Made by a program: the position numbers and the translations under genes. A stretch of 64,000 nucleotides of DNA. Source: Vibrio japonicus (GTDB lineage Bacteria > Pseudomonadota > Gammaproteobacteria > Enterobacterales > Vibrionaceae). Positions 38,659 through 47,148 of this stretch are shown here, piece by piece (position 1 is the first letter of the stretch; every line of letters begins with the position of its first letter). The stretch lies in assembly GCF_024582835.1 (NCBI RefSeq), contig NZ_CP102097.1, forward strand, positions 930,001 to 994,000, written 5' to 3'. The notes beneath the pieces were generated by a model that did not search any database, had not been told where the DNA came from, and was given only the letters and a program-made list of their open reading frames with translations.

Positions 38659-41600
38659 ATGACAGAAAAACCAACAAAGAGATCTGTTTCTTTCAAGGCA
38701 CAAGCACGAACGATAGATCATCTAGGTAAAGGTCAAATTGCCGATGCCCCAACGGCTGTCAGTGAGCTTTGGAAGAACTCTTACGACGCCTATGCTCGGA
38801 ATGTAGCTTTGCACTTATTCGATGGCGATATCAAATGCGGTGCCATAATTGATAACGGTTGCGGCATGACATACGACCAGCTTATTAATAGTTGGCTGAC
38901 TGTTGGCACTGCTTCGAAAACTCAGAAGAAATTACTTCCAGAAGAAGATAGATTCGGTCTTGATGACAGATTTACACAGGGTGAAAAAGGAATTGGTAGA
39001 TTATCTACAGCATTTCTTGCACCAGTAACGCTGATCGTGACAAAAAAAATGAACACTAGGTTTTCAGCTGTACTGATCGATTGGCGTTTATTTGAAAACA
39101 CTTATCTTGGCCTGAATGATATTAAAGTGCCTATGGAAGAGTTTGATAGCTTGGAGCAGTTGCCAGAAATATGTTCTGGCTTACAAAAAGAGATGATCTC
39201 GAATCTTGCGTTAGAACCTGAAACAGAAGACGAGAAACTTCTACGTCGAATGTGGGAACTATTCACTGTAGACGAGAAAGAAGCGTTTGAATTACGTCAC
39301 AATCCAAATAGTAAAGAGCTGTTTGTTTCTACAGAAGACAAAGTTAGGGACCTGTGTCATAACTTTAAGTTCAATGTAGACTTCACTGATAGCTGGCTAC
39401 CATTGCTAACGAAAGTTGAAGAATTAGATGGTTCGCAGCATGGTACGGCATTGTACTTGTTAGATCTTGGAAGAGACTTAGAGCTACTTACTAATCGTGG
39501 AGATATGAGTAGAGACTCATCCGAATATCAAGATGTCCAGACAGACTTAGTCGATACACTCAGAGCATTTGTTGACCCATTTAATCGACATAGAACGATT
39601 AATAACGAGTTTTATTACGAGATAATTGGGTTTGATTCGTATGGGTATTCGTTGGGTGAAGAAAACATAATTCTAAATTATGAAGATGTATTTGGATACG
39701 AGCAATTTGAAACCTTAGAACATCGAGTCGAAGGCAGTATAGATGAAAAAGGGTGGTTTAGAGGAAAAGTAACAGCGTTTGGAAAAGATCACTCAGATGT
39801 AGTAATTCCTTGCCGCTCACCTGGTATGGATATTTATACGAAAACTGGATCATTTGACTTAAAGTTTGGTTCATTTGAATTTGAAATTTCAAAGTCAACG
39901 CATGATGTTGACCACCATCTACTCCTCAGAGACCAGGCTGAAAAATACGCAGGGTTTATGATATTCCGTGATGGTCTAAGAGTTTTACCTTATGGTAGAA
40001 CAAACAATGATTTTTTTGGAATAGATGAGCGTCGAAACAAAAATGCAGGCCGGTACTATTGGGCTACTCGACGAATGTTTGGTCAAATTGAATTAGACCA
40101 AAAAAAGAATAAGCGCTTGATTGATAAAGCTGGTCGAGAGGGGTTTGTTAAAAACCAAGCGGCTAGAGAACTAAAAGCGCTGGTTATGAACCTTCTTGTC
40201 CACGTTGCAGATAGCTATTTTGGTACTAAATCTGATGAACGTAAATCAGTTTTAGAACAATTATCTAAGGATAAAAAAAGGCAGAATAGAGCTCGTAATT
40301 CATCAGCTAAAATCACTAAACAAGCATTTAACCATGCATTAGAAACCAATCTTCCGAAACTGAATATACAAGTTGAAAATGCTCGTAACGTTCATAAAGA
40401 GCTTGAAAAAGGCATAGAAGTTTCTCTGCATCATTTAGATGAGTTGGCGTCCCAGATTGATAAACTAGAATCTCTACGCCCAGATCTAAAGGCTCCAAAT
40501 AAGCCCGCAAAATTAAGTGATTCTCAAGAAGTACAATATCGTAGCTACCGTGACCTTTTTGGTGAGCTAAGCGAATTGCTGCAAACATGTCGTGAACGTT
40601 TAAACAAAATTGAATCGCTTAGCCAGCAACGAAGCCCAATGGAAAGTGCACAAAATAAATATGACTCAAGTGACGCTGCTATTTCAAAGCAAGTTAATCG
40701 CTATGCCAAAGCGATAGACAGTACGCTAGAACGTCTTCAAGCCACTTGGAAGCATGAAGTCCGAATGGATCGGGATGCTTACAAGAATCAGGCTATAAAT
40801 ATTTTGGATGCCGTTACTAACTCCAGTGATACTGAGTTTGTTCTCAATGAGCTTGATAAAGTGTATAGAGAGTTAGCCGATGATATTTCGACAAAATATG
40901 AAGGCTTTCTATTTGCTTTAGAAAAGTTGGAACGGGGTGTTGATATTGAATCCGCATTCAATCTTGCAGAAGAGGAAAGAGAGAATGCTGAACGAGAAAT
41001 TAACCAGATTCGTAATCTAGCTCAACTGGGGATTAGTTTTGAAATTCTTGCACATGAGTTGAGTGCACAGGATAAAGCGGTAACTCGTTCTCTAAACTCT
41101 ATGAGTTCCGACGCAAAAAAAGAAATTGGCTTTAAGAATGCGATGCGAGCACATAAGCAATTTACAGATTATTTGCGCTTTTTATCGCCTCTAAAACTAT
41201 CAGGTTATCAAGTTAGAGATGATATACATGGTCTAGATATAGTTAAAAATATAGCAAACTTCTTTACTGATCAGTTTGAAAAGCAAAATGTACATCTAAA
41301 TATTAGTGATTCATTTAAACGAATGAAAATAGTCGATGTGCAGTCTCGAATTATCCCAGTGTTTATTAACTTGGTTAACAATGCTCTGTATTGGGTAGGA
41401 ATGGCAGAAGGCGAACGTAAAATCAAAATTGATATCATCAACGATTTGGTTGTTATAGCTAACAACGGGCCTGCAATAGATCCGGAGGATGTGAAAAATC
41501 TCTTCCAGCTTTTTTATAGCCGGCGCCCGAATGGGAACGGTGTAGGTTTATACCTGTCACGACAGAACTTAGCTGTTGCTCGTCATAAAATATGGTACGC

Positions 41601-41676
41601 AGAAAACCCAGAAGAAAAGCTTATTAAGGATGGGGCCAATTTTGTTATTCAGTTTCGCGAAATGGAAGTAAAATAA
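38659..41676 (+). CDS. MORC/Hsp90-like ATPase fused to a histidine-kinase-like module
   Basis: A 1005-aa cytoplasmic protein with two different GHKL ATP sites. The N-terminal one has Glu36 and Asn40 in ELWKNSYDA, DNGCGM at 65-70 and GEKGIGR at 108-114, the pattern of Hsp90/MutL/MORC-type ATPases. Residues ~530-790 are largely coiled-coil. Near 793-802, FEILAHELSA resembles a histidine-kinase H-box with His799. The C terminus is a kinase-type ATP lid: Asn907/908 (NLVNNALYW), NNGPAID (935-941, an Asn where kinases have Asp), FQLFYSRR and GNGVGLYLSR (959-968). No Shine-Dalgarno precedes the ATG. Its stop codon abuts the next start. A sensor ATPase role in phage defence is inferred from the methyltransferase neighbour and published prokaryotic MORC associations with restriction-modification loci. 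Confidence 0.85.
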   Translation: MTEKPTKRSVSFKAQARTIDHLGKGQIADAPTAVSELWKNSYDAYARNVALHLFDGDIKCGAIIDNGCGMTYDQLINSWLTVGTASKTQKKLLPEEDRFGLDDRFTQGEKGIGRLSTAFLAPVTLIVTKKMNTRFSAVLIDWRLFENTYLGLNDIKVPMEEFDSLEQLPEICSGLQKEMISNLALEPETEDEKLLRRMWELFTVDEKEAFELRHNPNSKELFVSTEDKVRDLCHNFKFNVDFTDSWLPLLTKVEELDGSQHGTALYLLDLGRDLELLTNRGDMSRDSSEYQDVQTDLVDTLRAFVDPFNRHRTINNEFYYEIIGFDSYGYSLGEENIILNYEDVFGYEQFETLEHRVEGSIDEKGWFRGKVTAFGKDHSDVVIPCRSPGMDIYTKTGSFDLKFGSFEFEISKSTHDVDHHLLLRDQAEKYAGFMIFRDGLRVLPYGRTNNDFFGIDERRNKNAGRYYWATRRMFGQIELDQKKNKRLIDKAGREGFVKNQAARELKALVMNLLVHVADSYFGTKSDERKSVLEQLSKDKKRQNRARNSSAKITKQAFNHALETNLPKLNIQVENARNVHKELEKGIEVSLHHLDELASQIDKLESLRPDLKAPNKPAKLSDSQEVQYRSYRDLFGELSELLQTCRERLNKIESLSQQRSPMESAQNKYDSSDAAISKQVNRYAKAIDSTLERLQATWKHEVRMDRDAYKNQAINILDAVTNSSDTEFVLNELDKVYRELADDISTKYEGFLFALEKLERGVDIESAFNLAEEERENAEREINQIRNLAQLGISFEILAHELSAQDKAVTRSLNSMSSDAKKEIGFKNAMRAHKQFTDYLRFLSPLKLSGYQVRDDIHGLDIVKNIANFFTDQFEKQNVHLNISDSFKRMKIVDVQSRIIPVFINLVNNALYWVGMAEGERKIKIDIINDLVVIANNGPAIDPEDVKNLFQLFYSRRPNGNGVGLYLSRQNLAVARHKIWYAENPEEKLIKDGANFVIQFREMEVK

Positions 41677-43584
41677 ATGCCTGAATTATATAGAAATAAA
41701 ATTGTAGAAGCATTTCGTGACAATGCTATTCGATCTGTTTTACTTATTGATGATGAGTATTTGCCATTTGAAAATCTGGTTGCTACGAGCACTTCATTTC
41801 GCGATGAATTAGAGTCTATTTCTGGTGATGTTAATCCTACTATTTCAGGTAAAGAAGTAGTTTATCAAGCTAAATTGAGTCGATTACGAACTCTGCTAAA
41901 GCAAGCAAGTAGTACTCTAATGAGATCTGACGTTGCTAAAGACTTTGTTAGTTTCTTTCATCAGAAACGACTTATCTGTGATGTTGAAGATAGAACAGAT
42001 AGTTTAGATAAAGATAAGGTTCGAAAGAGTGATCTTATTGTTTTAGATTATTATCTACAGAAACCTGGCGTGACAAATAACCCTGCCGAATATTCTCTCA
42101 AGCTTATTGACGAATTAAGTGAAAGTAAGCACATGAATATCGTAGTTGTTTATACTAAAGAGAATCTTGATGATGTGTGGTTTGAAGTTGCGGCCACGTT
42201 ACGTGGCAGTTATGAGAGTGATATAGAAGCCTTCTTATCTGACCCAGAACTATATGATGAATGGAAAAACAACCAACAAGACTGGGAAGGTGAATGGGCT
42301 CACATTGTTTCAAAAGGTATACATGAGAAATTCTTAAAATCTGAACATAACTTGAACCAATTAACTCAAGGTCTATGCGATGCATGTGATGACAAAGGTT
42401 ATGAACACCCCCAATCAAAACATGTTGAGTGGTTACTAGAGCAAGCAATTAAGCCATATAATAAGAATAATTGTCCTACTTCTACGTTTGAAATTCACGG
42501 TAAACGTAAAAAGTGGTTACAAGCTGGAGATGTGTTTGTTGTCTTTTGTAGTAAAGATACTGGTGAAGGTGACCAAAGGCGAGATACAACCCCAGAAGAG
42601 GTTTGGGAACTCATTCAGGAAACCTTGATTGATTGGTATCCTAGCTTTTACCGTGTAGTTACATCGGAGTTACAAAACCAGATTGAAGATGCTAATCTTT
42701 CGATGGAAAAAGTGTTAGCCGCAGGGAATACTGAACAGATAGCTTCTCTATGGGGGGTCTTAAGAGTAGAAGACTCTTTACGAGAGCAAGCCAGTAAAGA
42801 GTTGCTAAACAACTTACTTAATGATGTCGTTGATAAGATTCAAAATAGTTCAGAGTTGCTTAAGTTTATAACAGAAACAGCTAATAGTGTTGATGATAAT
42901 TTACCAGAGTTTATTAGCTTCGAAACTAATAAAGAAAGACATCAAAACTATCTACAGAATATAGTTGAGTCAGCGAGTAAAAACCTAAAAGTTCCCGAAG
43001 AAAAAGTAACTAAAGAATTTCGCGGACAGGTTCTACATGCCTTTAATGAACAACTTAGTATAGAAAAAGAATTACCCGATCATATTTCTACGGGCGTTAT
43101 TCTTAAAGATACAGAAGAAGGTTCTTATTACTTATGCATCGCACCGAGTTGTAACACTGTGCCAAAACAAACTACGGGAGAGGTAGCCAAGCGAATGAAA
43201 CCGCATAGGCCAATGCGATTTATAAGAATGGCTAACGTGACCAATAAATTATTGGATAAACTAAAAGTTGCTCATCAATCTGACGTTATATTTGTGAGTG
43301 ATAATGGTGAAAGACTAGCACTTGGAATTTATGAAAGTAATGACGTTCCTACTATCGAACAAGGTGTCGTAGTTCATCACGACACTGCTCTAATTGCGTC
43401 TGGGGAAACCAAAGATGTACAATTTTTGATAACGAACCCTGAAACTTCACTCTTAGAAGTAGTCACTAGGAAATTCAAACTTGTAGCCAAGCTTCGCCCA
43501 GCATTTTCATCTCGATACCAAAATTATCAAATACAATATGAAGCTCGTATTGGGGTGGATTTGGTAAGTGCCAATATGAAATAA
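41677..43584 (+). CDS. Receiver-like domain protein paired with the GHKL ATPase
   Basis: A 635-aa protein. Its N terminus looks like a response-regulator receiver: the strand SVLLIDDEY with Asp25-Asp26, the strand LIVLDYYL with candidate phospho-acceptor Asp124, and VVVYTKE with Thr160. The spacing between the acidic pair and Asp124 is 98-99 residues, about twice the normal value, so there is an insertion (~30-110) or a divergent fold. Residues ~170-635 match nothing recognised; no nuclease, helicase, HTH or membrane motif is seen. GGAAG is 8 bases upstream of the ATG, which directly follows the ATPase stop, so the pair is translationally coupled and probably forms a complex or a phosphotransfer pair. 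Confidence 0.75.
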   Translation: MPELYRNKIVEAFRDNAIRSVLLIDDEYLPFENLVATSTSFRDELESISGDVNPTISGKEVVYQAKLSRLRTLLKQASSTLMRSDVAKDFVSFFHQKRLICDVEDRTDSLDKDKVRKSDLIVLDYYLQKPGVTNNPAEYSLKLIDELSESKHMNIVVVYTKENLDDVWFEVAATLRGSYESDIEAFLSDPELYDEWKNNQQDWEGEWAHIVSKGIHEKFLKSEHNLNQLTQGLCDACDDKGYEHPQSKHVEWLLEQAIKPYNKNNCPTSTFEIHGKRKKWLQAGDVFVVFCSKDTGEGDQRRDTTPEEVWELIQETLIDWYPSFYRVVTSELQNQIEDANLSMEKVLAAGNTEQIASLWGVLRVEDSLREQASKELLNNLLNDVVDKIQNSSELLKFITETANSVDDNLPEFISFETNKERHQNYLQNIVESASKNLKVPEEKVTKEFRGQVLHAFNEQLSIEKELPDHISTGVILKDTEEGSYYLCIAPSCNTVPKQTTGEVAKRMKPHRPMRFIRMANVTNKLLDKLKVAHQSDVIFVSDNGERLALGIYESNDVPTIEQGVVVHHDTALIASGETKDVQFLITNPETSLLEVVTRKFKLVAKLRPAFSSRYQNYQIQYEARIGVDLVSANMK

Positions 43585-43628
43585 AGAAAGCGGCTATAAT
43601 CAGTTATTACTATTTAAGTTTCTGTTCT

Positions 43629-43654
43629 AAAGCCGCATAATGCGGCTTTCTTTA
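43629..43654 (+). terminator. Terminator at the right edge of the accessory island
   Basis: AAAGCCGCA-TAA-TGCGGCTTT perfect 9-bp stem followed by CTTTAT, 45 bases after the receiver-like gene. Confidence 0.85.
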
Positions 43655-43686
43655 TAATGGCAACTCTTCAATTGTTTGGAAGCCCC

Positions 43687-43809
43687 ATGTTCATTGTTTA
43701 CCGACTACTTAAACTGGCCGCGATTTGTGCGGTTTTCTTCTCTATCTACGACTTGATTGCCTTCGGCGAAATCACTTGGGTATCTCGTTTTCTGAGTGAG
43801 TTTAAGTAA
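43687..43809 (+). CDS. Putative 40-aa membrane peptide
   Basis: A short frame, MFIVYRLLKLAAICAVFFSI then YDLIAFGEITWVSRFLSEFK. It has one predicted membrane helix (residues ~8-27), positive charges before it, GGAAG 5 bases upstream of the ATG, and a perfect terminator starting two bases after its stop. These three points support a real small gene; function unknown. Confidence 0.5.
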   Translation: MFIVYRLLKLAAICAVFFSIYDLIAFGEITWVSRFLSEFK

Positions 43810-43810
43810 C

Positions 43811-43837
43811 AAAAAACCGCCAGCTGGCGGTTTTTTT
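43811..43837. terminator. Bidirectional terminator between the 40-aa ORF and pyrC
   Basis: AACCGCCAGCTGGCGGTT is a perfect palindrome flanked by A run on the left and T run on the right, thus active on both strands for the convergent genes. Confidence 0.92.
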
Positions 43838-43866
43838 ATTAAAGTGGCAGGTTGTGGTTGTCGAAG

Positions 43867-44895
43867 TTACTTAACCGTCCAGCCGATGGTTTCACCTGCT
43901 CGGATTGGCACAACAATGTCGTCGCCAAATGGCATGCTTTCTGCGACTGGCCATTCTTCTTTTGTCAGAGTGACGGTGTCTGAATTGCGTGGAACGCCGT
44001 AGAAGTCTGGGCCATTGTGGCTGGCAAATGCTTCTAAGTTTTCCAGCTTACCTTCCAGTTCGAACACTTCTGCGTACAGCTCCAATGCAGCATGAGCCGT
44101 GTACGAACCCGCACAGCCACATGCGGCTTCTTTATTGCCTTTTGCGTGTGGTGCTGAGTCTGTGCCCAAGAAGAACTTTTTGCTTCCGCTTGTTGCTGCT
44201 TCAATCAGCGCTTTTTGGTGGGTATTGCGTTTAAGAATCGGCAGGCAGTAGAAGTGTGGCTTGATACCACCAACCAGCATGTGATTGCGGTTGTAAAGCA
44301 GGTGGTGCGCAGTAATCGTTGCGGCAACATTGTCACCTGCGTTGCTAACGAACGTCGCGGCATCAGCGGTTGTGATGTGCTCTAAAACAATTTTTAGATT
44401 AGGGAAGTCGTTAACGATTGGGGCAAGAACGGTATCAAGGAACTCTTTCTCTCGGTCAAAAATATCGACATCATGAGTGGTAACTTCGCCGTGTACCAAC
44501 AGTAGCATGTCCACTTCTTGCATCGCTTCTAGCACATGGTAAATGTTTTTCGCTGAAGTCACACCGGAATCGGAGTTTGTGGTTGCGCCCGCTGGATAAA
44601 GTTTTGCAGCGACGACTTTGCCCGATGCTTTTGCTTTACGAATTTCATCCGGAGTTGTGTTATCGGTGAGGTAAAGCGCCATAAGCGGCTCAAATTGATC
44701 AGAAGGCTTCTGCGCCATAATGCGGTCGCGGTATGCCAGCGCCATTTCTGTTGTGGTTACAGGTGGGATTGTGTTTGGCATGATAAGCGCTCGTCCATTG
44801 TAGCGGCTGATGTCACGCACAGTATCCTTTAAAACGTCACCGTCGCGAAGATGAACATGCCAGTCGTCAGGACGTGTAATCGTAAGTGTTGTCAT
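43867..44895 (-). CDS. pyrC: Dihydroorotase PyrC (class II)
   Basis: A 342-aa zinc amidohydrolase of pyrimidine synthesis, converting carbamoyl-aspartate to dihydroorotate. Metal ligands begin with the HVHLRD motif at residues 13-18; [17 protein letters not shown] carries the carbamylated Lys, and VHGE, HITT and GTDSAPH supply the rest. ATG at 44895 is used since GGGAG is 6 bases upstream; the 39-residue extension of the longest frame has no ribosome site. Pseudo-PurR box upstream. Single gene, core-genome position. Confidence 0.95.
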   Translation of the reverse strand: MTTLTITRPDDWHVHLRDGDVLKDTVRDISRYNGRALIMPNTIPPVTTTEMALAYRDRIMAQKPSDQFEPLMALYLTDNTTPDEIRKAKASGKVVAAKLYPAGATTNSDSGVTSAKNIYHVLEAMQEVDMLLLVHGEVTTHDVDIFDREKEFLDTVLAPIVNDFPNLKIVLEHITTADAATFVSNAGDNVAATITAHHLLYNRNHMLVGGIKPHFYCLPILKRNTHQKALIEAATSGSKKFFLGTDSAPHAKGNKEAACGCAGSYTAHAALELYAEVFELEGKLENLEAFASHNGPDFYGVPRNSDTVTLTKEEWPVAESMPFGDDIVVPIRAGETIGWTVK

Positions 44896-44955
44896 TATTG
44901 CTCCCACCATAATGTAAGTTGTCTGATTGGAGCCTAAACAAAGCGATAACTCTAA

Positions 44956-44971
44956 AAGCAAACGCTTACGC
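44956..44971 (-). promoter_or_regulatory. PurR-box-like operator upstream of pyrC
   Basis: AAGCAAACGCTTACGC resembles the PurR operator core GCAAACG-TTT-C. It is about 60 bases before the pyrC start; E. coli pyrC is PurR-regulated. By-eye match only. Confidence 0.4.
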
Positions 44972-45262
44972 TTAGGCGACAGGATGATAGAGCAAAGCGA
45001 GGGGCATTTCACCCCCTTTTTTTGAAACGGGCGTGAGTTATGGTAACCAAACCTTTGCTTATCGCGTTATTTCATCGTCAGCCACAGGTCGCGAATACTG
45101 CCGGGAAGTGCAGCAGTGCATTAATGTTTTTCTGTTGTTTTTTAAGGAAATTATCCAAAATAAACAAAGTGTTGCTTTTATGAGGCTTGTAAATAAGGGG
45201 CGAAGACAAGGCGAGAGAATTGCGTATAATGTTCACACAATAACGAATACGAAGGATCAGTA

Positions 45263-47080
45263 ATGTCAGTTCCCACTCTTTCTCAAATCAACGTATTTCC
45301 AGTCAAGTCTGTTGGGGGTATTGCACTTTCCACCGCATGGGTTGAAAAACAAGGACTTACCTTTGACCGTCGATTTATGTTGGCGTTTTCTGATGGCTCT
45401 ATGGTCACCGCAAGAAAATACCCACAAATGGTGACAGTGCAATCCAGTTTGACGCCTGATGGTTTGATTTTTAGCGCACAGGGGAAAGCATCGCTACGTA
45501 TTCGTTACTCCGACTTCAAAATGCAGGAAGCCCCCGCGCAAGTGTGGAATGACTCTTTTACCGCATACACAACAACCGATGACGCAGATGACTGGTTCAG
45601 TGACGTGTTAGGCCAAAGGGTCGAGCTTTTATACTGTGGCGAACAGTCGAATCGCGTACGAGAAAAGCTCGGCCACAACGTGAGCTTCGCTGATGGCTAT
45701 CCGCTGTTGGTGATAAGCGAAGCATCGTTGGAAGAGCTTAACCGACGTAGTCCTGAGCACCACTCAATGGATCAATTCCGAACGAATCTGGTCGTTTCTG
45801 GGACGGAACCTTTTGGTGAAGATGGTTGGAAGCGAATTCGAATCGGAGAGGTCGAGTTTGAATCTGTGAAGCCTTGTGAACGATGTGTACTTACCACAGT
45901 TGATGTGAAAAAAGGCGAATTTCGTAGCAACAAAGAACCCCTGAATACGCTTTCCCAGTTCCGCGCTAACGATCGGGGAGGAGTGTTTTTTGGTCAGAAT
46001 CTCGTTGCCAAAAACGAAGGGATGATCCGCGAAGGGGACGAAATTGAAGTTTTAGAGTTTAAAGAGAAAGAGTACTACCCAGACAACTCACCTGAAAAAT
46101 TCGTAATGACCTGTGTTGAACGTGAAGAAATCGCACGTGATTTTGTCACCTTCTGGCTAGAACCGCAGCATGGTGATACGCCCAATTATCTTCCGGGCCA
46201 GCATTTGCCGATTACCGTTGATGTCGGTGGAGAAACGATAGGGCGTCGTTATACTTTATCTTCGAGTCCTTCTCGCCCTGGGCGTTTGGCGATCTCGGTT
46301 AAGCGTGTGGATGGCGGTCGAGTGTCTAATTGGTTGGTGGACAACTTAAACGTTGGTACAACGCTGAGCTGCGAACAACCTGATGGCAGCTTTCATCTGG
46401 ATGAGAATAACGACAAACCACTGCTGCTTCTTTCGGCAGGAAGTGGTGTGACGCCAATGATGTCGATGCTTCGTTACCTGTCTGATCACGAACAAATTCG
46501 CGATGTGGTGTTTTATCATCAATGTCGAAGTATTGAAGATATTCCATGTAAGGAAGAGCTGGACGAGTTGAAACGCAAGCATCCGGGGCTGACTGTTTTG
46601 ATTTCGTTGTCACAAGCGCCTATCGACTGGTTTGGTTTAAAAGGTCGATTGTCATTAGCCCACATCAAGCAGATAAAAGATGCAGAGCAACGCCAAGTGT
46701 TTGTATGTGGCCCAGATGGATTCATGCAGAAAGCGAAAAATCTGTTGCTGAAAAAAGGCTTGCCCGAGGCGTGTTATCATCAGGAAGCGTTTGGTGTGGG
46801 TGAGATCAGCCAACAACCATTTAAACAAGTGACGATCAGTGTTAACGGCCGCCTATTTAGTGGAGACAATCAAAAAACACTACTTGAGCAAGCAGAAGAT
46901 GCTGGAGCACCGATCGCAAATAGTTGTAGAGCTGGATTATGTGGCGCTTGTAAGGTGACGGTTGAATCCGGAAAAGTGCACCAGCCGGATGTCCCAGCCT
47001 TACAGGATCATGAAATTAGTATGGGTGTGGTATTGGCGTGTTGCTGTGTACCTGAAACGGATATTGAAGTCGTTAGCTAG
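45263..47080 (+). CDS. YcbX-type MOSC protein fused to ferredoxin-reductase and 2Fe-2S domains
   Basis: A 605-aa fusion. Residues 1-80 are a MOSC N-terminal beta barrel and ~100-260 the MOSC domain, with the candidate molybdenum-ligand cysteine in KPCERC (Cys205 or Cys208). Residues ~275-380 bind flavin (RRYTLSSSPS), ~385-495 bind NAD(P)H (LLSAGSGVTPMMSM), and ~520-605 hold a plant-type 2Fe-2S cluster (Cys555, Cys560, Cys563, and one of Cys593-595). E. coli YcbX has MOSC plus 2Fe-2S only and reduces N-hydroxylated bases using a separate reductase CysJ; here the whole electron chain is in one polypeptide. Detoxification of N-hydroxylated compounds is the likely role. Confidence 0.85.
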   Translation: MSVPTLSQINVFPVKSVGGIALSTAWVEKQGLTFDRRFMLAFSDGSMVTARKYPQMVTVQSSLTPDGLIFSAQGKASLRIRYSDFKMQEAPAQVWNDSFTAYTTTDDADDWFSDVLGQRVELLYCGEQSNRVREKLGHNVSFADGYPLLVISEASLEELNRRSPEHHSMDQFRTNLVVSGTEPFGEDGWKRIRIGEVEFESVKPCERCVLTTVDVKKGEFRSNKEPLNTLSQFRANDRGGVFFGQNLVAKNEGMIREGDEIEVLEFKEKEYYPDNSPEKFVMTCVEREEIARDFVTFWLEPQHGDTPNYLPGQHLPITVDVGGETIGRRYTLSSSPSRPGRLAISVKRVDGGRVSNWLVDNLNVGTTLSCEQPDGSFHLDENNDKPLLLLSAGSGVTPMMSMLRYLSDHEQIRDVVFYHQCRSIEDIPCKEELDELKRKHPGLTVLISLSQAPIDWFGLKGRLSLAHIKQIKDAEQRQVFVCGPDGFMQKAKNLLLKKGLPEACYHQEAFGVGEISQQPFKQVTISVNGRLFSGDNQKTLLEQAEDAGAPIANSCRAGLCGACKVTVESGKVHQPDVPALQDHEISMGVVLACCCVPETDIEVVS

Positions 47081-47087
47081 AACGTAT

Positions 47088-47117
47088 ACAGCCCTGATTA
47101 CTCACAGGGCTGTTTTT
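47088..47117 (+). terminator. Terminator after the YcbX-type fusion
   Basis: ACAGCCCTG-ATTACTCA-CAGGGCTGT followed by TTTTA. Confidence 0.9.
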
Positions 47118-47148
47118 ACTGTGCTATTGGATACTTGGGTGTTGGAGG

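Noticed and set aside
37093..43654. Integrase- or tRNA-linked genomic island with attachment repeats
   Set aside because: No integrase, tRNA or direct repeat was found at the edges; the two bounding terminators look alike only as hairpins. Acquisition by homologous recombination fits better.
45033..45263. 76-codon plus-strand frame between pyrC and the YcbX fusion
   Set aside because: Lies in the divergent promoter region, without a ribosome site or recognisable sequence.
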